Below are positions 32,777-39,426 of a DNA stretch of 64,000 nucleotides, one piece after another (positions within the stretch are counted from its first letter, which is position 1; the number at the start of each line of letters is the position of its first letter). Origin of the DNA: JAEUJM01 sp041908445 (GTDB lineage Bacteria; Actinomycetota; Acidimicrobiia; Acidimicrobiales; DATDAH01); contig JAYRFK010000065.1 of the NCBI GenBank assembly GCA_041908445.1, forward strand, positions 1-64,000, written 5' to 3'. The translations under genes were made by a program, and so were the position numbers. The notes below the pieces were generated by a model, which saw only the letters and a list, made by a program, of their open reading frames with translations, searched no databases and was not told where the DNA came from.

Positions 32777-34186
32777 CTAGTGGCCGGCGCTGCTCGGCAT
32801 CTCGACGTCGCCGGCCTGGAACAGGCCGAGGGCGCCCTTGCCGACGTTGGCGAACTTGTGGGTCACCATCGGGTAGAAGCCCTCCTCGGCGAAGCTGAAC
32901 TCCACGAAGCCGCCCTGGGCGGGCTGCAGGTCGAGCACCTGCGAGCCACCGCGGGTGTCGTCCGGCTGCAGGAGGTAGCTGCCCTCCTTCCAGACCGTGT
33001 CGAAGATGGTGCCCACGATGTGGAAGGCGGAGTTCTCGGACGGGCCGTCGTCGATGACCCACACCCGGATGCGCTCGTCGGCCTCGACCCGGATCGGCGA
33101 GAACTTGTACTGGTTGTAGTAGCCGTTGAACACCACGGCGTCGAAGTCCTCGTTCACCATCTTGTCCAGGCTGCCCGGCTGGCCCTGCTCGCCCAGGTAC
33201 AGCTCCGACTGCACGATGACGAACTCCCGGTCGACCTCGGGCAGGTTCGGCGGGTTGATGATGATCGCGCCGTACATGCCGTTGCCGATGTGGTGGAGGG
33301 CCGGTGCGGTGCCGCAGTGGTACATGAAGGCGCCGGCGTACTCGGCCCGGTACTGGTAGACGAGCGACTCGCCGGGGGCGATGGAGCGCATCTCGTCGTC
33401 CCAGGCGACGCGGCTGGCGTGGAAGTCGATGGAGTGGTCGATCGCCCCGTCGTTGACCAGGGTGATGGTGAACAGGTCGCCGACGTTGCCGCGGAGCACC
33501 GGACCGCCCATCCGGGGCGTTCCCTGGTCGTTGCCGTCGCCCTCGACGAACGTCCAGGCCTGCTGGGTGACGCCGGGAGCGACCTCGACCTCGGCCTCGA
33601 CCGCGTGCAGGGTGATCTCGTGCTCGGTCCCACCCGGTGCGGGCTCGAGCGAGGGGTCGAAGGCCTGCCAGTCGGCCTCGGGGGTGGCGTTGGGGTCGAT
33701 GGTGGCGCCGCTCGCAGAGACGGGTTCGGCCGAGGCCATGTCCATGCCCGCGTGGTCGCCGCCGGTGACGACGATGTCCATCACCATGCCGGCTTCCTTG
33801 TGGCCGGGGACGGTGCACCAGGCCTGGGTCGACGCGTCGACGGTGCCGAGGCTGACGCCCTCGACCGAGGCACCGGGCTCGATCATCTCGGTGCCCGTGG
33901 TGCCGTCGAGCTTGAGGTCGTGGGCCATGGCGCCGGCGTTGGTGACGTTGACGATCACCTCGGTGCCGGGGTCGACCTCGATGCTGGCGGGCTCGACGGA
34001 GAACTCGGTGAGGGTGACCTCGACCACCTTCACCCCGCCGTCGCCGCCGGTGCTCGAGCCGCCGCCGCTGTCGCCGGTGGCGACGGCGACGAGCGACACC
34101 GCCAGGGCGAGCAGGGCGAGGATGCCGAGGGCGGCGAACCACCCGAGGTGCTCGGTGGGGGAACTGCGTTCGGATCGAGCTGACAT
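32777..34186 (-). CDS. nirK: Copper nitrite reductase with N-terminal cupredoxin domain and membrane anchor
   Basis: 469 residues, about 100 more than classical NirK. One N-terminal membrane helix (15-37), then a plastocyanin-like domain with type 1 ligands His89, Cys124, His129, Met134, then the two NirK domains. Against Alcaligenes NirK: His251/Cys291/His299/Met304 (type 1), His256/His290/His443 (type 2), and catalytic Asp254 and His389 are all present. It should reduce nitrite to NO outside the membrane, with the extra domain as an intramolecular electron donor. A clear AAGGAGG precedes the ATG, and a dyad lies 28-48 bp upstream. Multicopper oxidase activity is a less likely alternative. 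Confidence 0.88.
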   Translation of the reverse strand: MSARSERSSPTEHLGWFAALGILALLALAVSLVAVATGDSGGGSSTGGDGGVKVVEVTLTEFSVEPASIEVDPGTEVIVNVTNAGAMAHDLKLDGTTGTEMIEPGASVEGVSLGTVDASTQAWCTVPGHKEAGMVMDIVVTGGDHAGMDMASAEPVSASGATIDPNATPEADWQAFDPSLEPAPGGTEHEITLHAVEAEVEVAPGVTQQAWTFVEGDGNDQGTPRMGGPVLRGNVGDLFTITLVNDGAIDHSIDFHASRVAWDDEMRSIAPGESLVYQYRAEYAGAFMYHCGTAPALHHIGNGMYGAIIINPPNLPEVDREFVIVQSELYLGEQGQPGSLDKMVNEDFDAVVFNGYYNQYKFSPIRVEADERIRVWVIDDGPSENSAFHIVGTIFDTVWKEGSYLLQPDDTRGGSQVLDLQPAQGGFVEFSFAEEGFYPMVTHKFANVGKGALGLFQAGDVEMPSSAGH

Positions 34187-34213
34187 AGGGGCCTCCTTGG
34201 CCGGTTCTCAAAT

Positions 34214-34234
34214 CCTCTAGTCAAAGACTAAAGG
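34214..34234. promoter_or_regulatory. Dyad upstream of nirK, probable operator
   Basis: CCTCTAGTC, AAA, GACTAAAGG: nine-base arms with one mismatch around a three-base centre. AT-rich compared with its surroundings. It is not an FNR/NNR site (TTGAT-n4-ATCAA) nor the DosR consensus. An Rrf2-family NO sensor such as NsrR is a reasonable guess; no such gene is in the window. Confidence 0.5.
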
Positions 34235-34313
34235 ACTGTTCGGAGCGTTGAGCAGGGTCGGAGGTCCCGAAATCCCCCGGGCCGACCGGCCCGGCCCGAC
34301 CAGACTCGGGTGC

Positions 34314-34835
34314 ATGGCCCGGCGAGACCCCGACCTCAACGGTGACGAGCGGACGCTGCTCACCCAGTTCCTCGACTACTACCGGGCGACCATCGTCGAG
34401 AAGGCCTCCGGGCTCGATCGGGCCGGGATGGCGGCGCGCGTCGGCGCGTCCGAGCTCACCTTGGCGGGCCTGGTCAAGCACCTGACCCTCGTCGAGTACG
34501 GGTGGTTCCAGAGCGACCTGCACGGCCGGCCGCTGCCGCCGCCCTTCGCCGACGTCGACTGGGACGCCGACCCCGACTGGGAGTTCCACTCCGCCGTCGA
34601 CGACGACCCCGCGGCGCTCATCGCCGGCTACGAGGCGGCCTGCGCCGCCAGCCGCGCCGCGGTCGAGGAGGTGGGTGGCGACCTCGAGCACCCGTCGGTG
34701 GGCGAGAGCCGCAGGCGCCCGGGCCAGCACTACAGCCTGCGCTGGATCCTCCTGCACATGATCGAGGAGACCGCCCGCCACGCCGGCCACGCCGACCTGC
34801 TCCGCCAGGCCGCCGACGGCACCGTCGGCGACTAG
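34314..34835 (+). CDS. DinB superfamily protein (DUF664-like)
   Basis: 173 residues. Four-helix bundle with metal-binding histidines: His56 (LVKHLTLVEYGWFQ) and the C-terminal pair in LLHMIEETARHAGHADLLR. DinB-like proteins include thiol-dependent transferases using mycothiol or bacillithiol; many are uncharacterised. The ATG at 34314 has CAGACT (34301-34306) seven bases upstream. It is convergent with soxR and the two stops overlap by three bases. Confidence 0.85.
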   Translation: MARRDPDLNGDERTLLTQFLDYYRATIVEKASGLDRAGMAARVGASELTLAGLVKHLTLVEYGWFQSDLHGRPLPPPFADVDWDADPDWEFHSAVDDDPAALIAGYEAACAASRAAVEEVGGDLEHPSVGESRRRPGQHYSLRWILLHMIEETARHAGHADLLRQAADGTVGD

Positions 34836-35293
34836 GTGGACGGGGCCGGGGGGTCGCCGAGGAGGTAGCGGGGGCCGGTGCCGAAGGCGCGGGCCCGGTC
34901 GTCGGGGTTGTAGAGGGCGCAGCGGTCGAGCGACAGGCAACCGCAGCCGATGCACGAGTCGAGGTCGTCGCGCAGCCCCTCGAGCAGGCGGATGCGCTCG
35001 TCGAGCATCGGCCGCCAGGACGCCGAGAGCCGGGCCCACTCCTCGCCCACCGGGCTGGCGTTCGCCGGCAGGCCGTCGAGTGCCGCTCGGATCTCGTCGA
35101 GGCGCAGCCCCACCCGCTGGGCCACCGAGATGAAGGCCAGCCGACGCAGCACGTCGCGGTGGTAGCGGCGCTGGCCGCCGTCGGTGCGCTCCGAGGTGAT
35201 CAGGCCCTTGTCCTCGTAGAACCGCAGGGCCGAGACCGCGACGCCGCTGCGCTCGGCCACGGCGCCGATCGAGAGCTCCTCGGGGGCCGTCAC
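34832..35293 (-). CDS. soxR: Redox-sensing transcriptional activator SoxR
   Basis: 153 residues. MerR-family DNA-binding domain (LSIGAVAERSGVAVSALRFYEDKGLI), dimerisation helix, and the [2Fe-2S] motif Cys114-x2-Cys117-x-Cys119-x5-Cys125, the same spacing as E. coli Cys119/122/124/130. Oxidation of the cluster twists the DNA at promoters with over-long spacers. It starts with GTG; TAAGCT (35302-35307) eight bases upstream could be its -10, and the GAGCT-n6-AGCTC dyad beside it may allow self-control. A perfect SoxR box lies at 21952-21982. Confidence 0.95.
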   Translation of the reverse strand: MTAPEELSIGAVAERSGVAVSALRFYEDKGLITSERTDGGQRRYHRDVLRRLAFISVAQRVGLRLDEIRAALDGLPANASPVGEEWARLSASWRPMLDERIRLLEGLRDDLDSCIGCGCLSLDRCALYNPDDRARAFGTGPRYLLGDPPAPST

Positions 35294-35333
35294 GGACCTC
35301 GAGCTTACTTCAGCTCTGACCTTCGCTCGCCGC

Positions 35334-36128
35334 TCAGCGACGGTGGCGTCGGCGGTGCTCGCGCGGGCCGAAGGTGACCGCGAGGCCGCCCACGAGTCCT
35401 GAGATCTGGTTGTAGAAGCAGGCCATGGCCACGGTCAACAGGGTGGCGGTGACCACGAGGATGCCGCCGGTGATGGCCGACGCCCGGGCGAGGGTGGCGC
35501 CGTCCACGTCGGCGTCGGTGAACCCGATGTCGACCAGGAAGCCCGTCCAGCCCGTGACCCACCCCTGCTCGTTGGCGAGGCGCCAGAGGATCGCTCCCGC
35601 CAGCATCACCACCGCGAACAGGCAGAGGTAGAACGCGAGCGAGACCTTGAGGACCGAGCGCAGGCGCATCCGCCGCACCACCAACTCACCCACGTCGAAG
35701 GTCGTGCGGTCGCCCCGACCCGACGCCGCCGCCGCCTCGGTGGCGAGCGGCGCGGTGGTCGCGGTTGCGTCGACCGGCTCGGTCGCCGTCTCGGGGGTGG
35801 GCCGCTCGGTCACCTCCTCCACCTCGATGAGGCGGGGGCGCCGCTCGTGGCGGTGGACGGGCCGCGCCGCCCGGTTCCGGTACGCGGCGAGATGGCGGTC
35901 GGGCTCCCGGGGCACGCCCCGGGTCGGCCGGTGGCGGCTGGGCACCTCGTCGCGCAGGTCGAGGACCGCGGTGGCGGGGGAGGGGGAGGGGGTCTCGGCG
36001 CGCGCCGGCGTCTCGGTGGCCCCACCCTCGGCGTCCGGCGAGGCCGCCTCGACCGGCGCCGCGTCGACCGTGGCCGCGTCGACCGTGGCCGCGTCGACGG
36101 GGCGCTCGGGGGCGAGGTCGTCAGGCAA
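35334..36128 (-). CDS. DUF3566 membrane protein
   Basis: About 264 residues. A long disordered Ala/Thr/Pro/Glu-rich N-terminal half, including a tandem VDAAT repeat from a 15-base DNA repeat, then the DUF3566 domain: VRRMRLRSVLKVSLAFYLCLF, first helix, loop with NEQGWVTGW, second helix and FYNQISGLVGGL. DUF3566 is an actinobacterial family usually found beside gyrA; its role is unknown. Here it lies directly behind a ParA-like ATPase. The start is uncertain: TTG at 36128 overlaps the ParA stop and no ATG/GTG is closer to the domain. Confidence 0.75.
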   Translation of the reverse strand: MPDDLAPERPVDAATVDAATVDAAPVEAASPDAEGGATETPARAETPSPSPATAVLDLRDEVPSRHRPTRGVPREPDRHLAAYRNRAARPVHRHERRPRLIEVEEVTERPTPETATEPVDATATTAPLATEAAAASGRGDRTTFDVGELVVRRMRLRSVLKVSLAFYLCLFAVVMLAGAILWRLANEQGWVTGWTGFLVDIGFTDADVDGATLARASAITGGILVVTATLLTVAMACFYNQISGLVGGLAVTFGPREHRRRHRR

Positions 36129-37065
36129 CGCCGGCCTCCTCCCGGTCGGCGTCCGGTGCCGTCGCGCCGGCGGCGACCGCGGCGGCCGGCGCGGTGCCCG
36201 AACCCAGCCCGGTGCGGGCATCGAGCCGGGCGAGCACGTCCTCGGTGAGGTCCCAGTAGTCCTCGGCGAGACCCGCGGCGTCGTCGTCGTAGGCGTCGGC
36301 GCCGGGCAGGCGTTCGGGGTCCTCCCGGGCGTCGCGCACGGCCCGGAGGTACTCGCCGGCCACGAGGCCGTGGCGGCGCAGGTCCCGTGCCGCCCGTGGG
36401 CGGGACCGGATGAACGTGTCCAGCACCGGCGCGGCCCCGTCGAGCTCCCACTCGACGTCGGCCCGCACCTCGCGGTGCAGCCGGGGTTGGGCCGGGTCCA
36501 TGGCGAACAGCACCACGCCGAGGGGCTCGAGGGCGGGGTTCAGGCCGCGGCTGCGGATCACGTGGTAGCGGTCGGACACCAGCTCGAGCCCGTCGAGGCT
36601 CCCGGTGTCGACCCCCACGGGCATGAGCATCGAGCGGGCGAGGCAGAAGCCGATGTCGAGGGCCAGGCGGCTGGCCGGCGGCGTGTCGACGATCACCACG
36701 TCGTAGTCGCGGCCGAGCTCGTCGAGCGGCGCCACCACGTCGGCCACCGAGTGCTCGCGGTTGGCGATGCGGCAGTACACCGCCTGGGTGAAGTCACCGG
36801 CGGCCACGGCGTCGAGGCCGGTGCGCACGTCGGCCAGGGGGACCAGGGGGTCACCGTCGACCACGGCCCGGTAGAGGGCGCGGCCGTCGTCGGACGCACC
36901 CGTCTGGCGGTAGCCGAGGTCCTGGTCCACCGACCCGAGGGGGTCGAGGTCGACCAGCAGCGTCCGCCGCCCGTTCGCGGCGGCGCCGGCCGCCAGGCCC
37001 GCGGCGAGCGAGGACCTGCCCACGCCGCCCTTGCCGTTGCCGATGACGAGGCCGTGTTCGAGCAT
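36121..37065 (-). CDS. ParA/MinD-like ATPase with Arg in place of the P-loop lysine
   Basis: 314 residues. Deviant Walker A at 9-19, GNGKGGVGRSS: the signature Lys12 is kept but the canonical GK(S/T) lysine is Arg17 (codon AGG, 37015-37017). Walker B-like DYDVVIVDTPP and the LLVDLDPLGSVDQDL strand are normal. ParA-type proteins partition DNA or position membrane complexes by ATP-dependent dimerisation. No ParB gene or parS site is adjacent; instead it overlaps a DUF3566 membrane protein, so it may position that protein. The Arg raises doubt about ATP hydrolysis. Confidence 0.82.
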   Translation of the reverse strand: MLEHGLVIGNGKGGVGRSSLAAGLAAGAAANGRRTLLVDLDPLGSVDQDLGYRQTGASDDGRALYRAVVDGDPLVPLADVRTGLDAVAAGDFTQAVYCRIANREHSVADVVAPLDELGRDYDVVIVDTPPASRLALDIGFCLARSMLMPVGVDTGSLDGLELVSDRYHVIRSRGLNPALEPLGVVLFAMDPAQPRLHREVRADVEWELDGAAPVLDTFIRSRPRAARDLRRHGLVAGEYLRAVRDAREDPERLPGADAYDDDAAGLAEDYWDLTEDVLARLDARTGLGSGTAPAAAVAAGATAPDADREEAGVA

Positions 37066-37128
37066 CTCGCCGCCTCTCTCCAGGTTCCCAGTGCGCCCTC
37101 CCGGGTTCGCCTCCCGAAAGGTCCACGG

Positions 37129-37158
37129 AGCGTAGCACTTTTGACCACTTTCCGTGAA
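37129..37158 (-). promoter_or_regulatory. Probable promoter of the ParA-like/DUF3566 operon
   Basis: On the minus strand TTCACG (37153-37158), 18 bases, TACGCT (37129-37134). It gives a leader of about 60 bases before the ATG at 37065 and is unusually AT-rich for this region. Prediction from sequence only. Confidence 0.4.
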
Positions 37159-37224
37159 GGTCCCTGCAGTGGACAGTGGGATGCCCCGGGTCGGACGCGG
37201 CGCTGAGGCCGGTGGGGTGCCGCC

Positions 37225-38157
37225 TCAGAAGGTGGCGGCCCGCAGGGCGGGGAAGACCCGCGAGACCTTGGCGGTGAGGTACGCGCCGTACGTGCCCGGG
37301 ATGCCCGGCACCTCGGCGTCCCAGCTCGGGTCGAGGAACAGCGGCGCGGAGATGCGGCCGGCGGCGGTGGGCGGGTGGACCCGGTGGGGCGTCGACCGGT
37401 ACCGGCCGCCGCTGATCGCCGCGAGCATGTCGCCGAGGTTGCAGACCAGCGATCCCCGCTCCGGCGGCACCTCGGCCCACCCGTCGGGCCCTCGGACCTC
37501 GAGGCCGCCGCTGGTGTCCTGGTGCAGGAGCGTCAGCAGGCCGTAGTCGGTGTGCTCGGCCACGCCCCACGGGCCGGTGGGCGGCTCGTCGGCGTCGGGG
37601 CCGGGGTAGTGGAAGATGCGGAACAGCACGACCGGGTCGGCGCAGATCGTCTCGTCGAACCAGCGCTCGTCGTGGCCGAGCCCCACCGCCATGGCCCGCA
37701 GCAGTCGCCGGGCGAGGTCGGTGCCGGCGGCGAGGTGGGCGAGCACCTCGTGGCGCAGGCCCGGCGGCCGGCGGGGGAACAGGTTGGCGCCGTGCAGCGG
37801 CACGCCGGCGGCGACCCTCGGGTCATCGGGGCCGAGCTCGGTGCCGAAGTAGAGGCCCTCCTTGCGGTCGGGCACGCCATCGGTGAGCTCGTCGCCGACC
37901 CCGAACCAGCCCCGCCACGCCCGCCCGCCGTGGACCATGGCGATGTGCGCCTTCTCGTCCCGGGGCAGGGCGAAGAAGGCCCGGGCCTCCCGGTCGAGGG
38001 CGTCGAGGCGGGCCGGGTCGATCCCGTGGCCCACGACCGTGAAGAACCCGTGGTCGGCGCAGGCGGCGTCGATGGCGCGGGCCACCCGCTCGCGCGCCGC
38101 CGCGCCGGCGGTCGGGTCCACCAGCGCGCCGACGTCGATCCGGGGCACGACCGCCAT
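37225..38157 (-). CDS. Isopenicillin-N-synthase-family Fe(II)/2OG dioxygenase
   Basis: 310 residues. N-terminal DIOX_N segment (HGFFTVVGHGID) and the 2OG oxygenase core with iron ligands His202-x-Asp204 (AEHTDYG) and His258 (STPHRV), plus the RxS motif Arg268-x-Ser270 that holds 2-oxoglutarate. Bacterial members hydroxylate or desaturate small metabolites; the substrate is unknown. CAGACT (38164-38169) six bases before the ATG. Divergent from the amidohydrolase at 38218 with a 60-bp shared region, so the two may be co-regulated. Confidence 0.88.
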   Translation of the reverse strand: MAVVPRIDVGALVDPTAGAAARERVARAIDAACADHGFFTVVGHGIDPARLDALDREARAFFALPRDEKAHIAMVHGGRAWRGWFGVGDELTDGVPDRKEGLYFGTELGPDDPRVAAGVPLHGANLFPRRPPGLRHEVLAHLAAGTDLARRLLRAMAVGLGHDERWFDETICADPVVLFRIFHYPGPDADEPPTGPWGVAEHTDYGLLTLLHQDTSGGLEVRGPDGWAEVPPERGSLVCNLGDMLAAISGGRYRSTPHRVHPPTAAGRISAPLFLDPSWDAEVPGIPGTYGAYLTAKVSRVFPALRAATF

Positions 38158-38217
38158 GCCCCCAGTCTGTCCCGCCGGCCGGGGACGGGTGGCCTGCGGG
38201 GGCGTAGCCTGGGGGGC

Positions 38218-39408
38218 GTGGAGCTCGACTACGACGCCTTCGACGCGGACAACCACTACTACGAGGCGCTCGACGCCTTCACCCGCCACCTCGACCCGGC
38301 CTGGGGGCCGCGCGTCGTGCAGTGGTGCGAGATCGAGGGGCGGAAGTACCACGTCGTCGGTGGGCGGGTGAGCCGCGCCGTCACCAACCCCACCTTCGAC
38401 CCGGTGGCGCCGGCGGGGGCGATGCACGACTACTTCCGCGGCAACCCCGAGGGGAAGCTCCCCATGGAGTTCCTCCGCGAGCGCGAGCCCATCCGGCCCG
38501 AGTACCGCGACCGGGAGGCCCGCCTCGTCACCATGGACGAGCACGGCCTCGAGGCGGTCTGGCTGTTCCCGACCCTCGGCATGCTCTACGAGGAGCTCCT
38601 CAAGCACGACCCGCCGGCGGTGATGACCATGGTGCGGGCCTTCAACCGCTGGCTCGTCGAGGACTGGGGCTTCCACTTCGAGGACCGCATCTTCGCGGCC
38701 CCGTACCTGTCGCTCGCCATCCCCGCCGAGGCCGAGGCCGAGCTGCAGTGGGCCCTCGACCAGGGCGCCCGGGTCGTGGTCATGCGCCCGGCCGCGGTGC
38801 ACACCGCCACCGGCCCGTTCTCGCCGGCCGACCCGATGTTCGACGGCTTCTGGGGCCTGGCCAACGAGGCCGGCGTCACCGTCGTGGTCCACGCCGGCGA
38901 CAGCGGTCACTCCAGCAACGGCTACGCCAACGAGGGCTTCAGCGCCCAGTTCTCGACCACGTCGACCGGTGAGTTCCGCCCGACGATCAAGTCGTTCAAC
39001 ATCGAGCGCGCCGCCTACGACTTCCTGCTCACCCTGGCCTTCGACAAGCTCTTCGACCGCTTCCCGAACCTGCGGGTCGCCTCGGTGGAGAACGGCTCGG
39101 AGTTCCTCGGGGACCTGTTCAAGAAGCTGCGCTCGACCGCGAACAAGACGCCGGGCTACTTCCCCGACGACCCGGTCGCGACGTTCCGCGAGCACGTCTG
39201 GATCAACCCCTTCTGGGAGGACGACGTCCACGAGGTCGTCGACCTGATGGGCGCCGACCGCGTCATCTTCGGCTCGGACTGGCCCCACATCGAGGGCATG
39301 CCCCGCCCGCTCGACTACGCGGTCGAGCTCAAGGCCTTCACCGAGGACGAGCGTCGCCTGATCCTGCGGGACAACACCCGGGCGCTGAACGAGCGCCGCC
39401 CGACCTGA
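38218..39408 (+). CDS. Amidohydrolase-2 family protein (ACMSD-like decarboxylase/hydrolase)
   Basis: 396 residues. DADNHYYE near the N terminus in place of DxHxH, VVHAGDS in the middle and the C-terminal FGSDWPHIEG carrying the last metal ligand. These enzymes decarboxylate or hydrolyse aromatic acids in catabolism; long family members of this type are common in Mycobacterium and Acidimicrobiia. The first metal motif is D-x-D-N-H rather than a clean H-x-H, so metal content needs checking. GTG start with TAGCCT (38205-38210) seven bases upstream. Confidence 0.85.
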   Translation: MELDYDAFDADNHYYEALDAFTRHLDPAWGPRVVQWCEIEGRKYHVVGGRVSRAVTNPTFDPVAPAGAMHDYFRGNPEGKLPMEFLREREPIRPEYRDREARLVTMDEHGLEAVWLFPTLGMLYEELLKHDPPAVMTMVRAFNRWLVEDWGFHFEDRIFAAPYLSLAIPAEAEAELQWALDQGARVVVMRPAAVHTATGPFSPADPMFDGFWGLANEAGVTVVVHAGDSGHSSNGYANEGFSAQFSTTSTGEFRPTIKSFNIERAAYDFLLTLAFDKLFDRFPNLRVASVENGSEFLGDLFKKLRSTANKTPGYFPDDPVATFREHVWINPFWEDDVHEVVDLMGADRVIFGSDWPHIEGMPRPLDYAVELKAFTEDERRLILRDNTRALNERRPT

Positions 39409-39426
39409 CCGGCGCCACCCGGCGGG

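Noticed and set aside
35294..35333. A second full SoxR box upstream of soxR
   Set aside because: Only one half-site-like stretch (GACCTCGAG) and a short GAGCT/AGCTC dyad are present; it does not form the full symmetric 18-bp box seen at 21954-21975.
36030..36110. Tandem 15-bp repeat inside the DUF3566 gene as a separate element
   Set aside because: It encodes a VDAAT amino-acid repeat in the disordered tail and stays in frame; ordinary low-complexity expansion.
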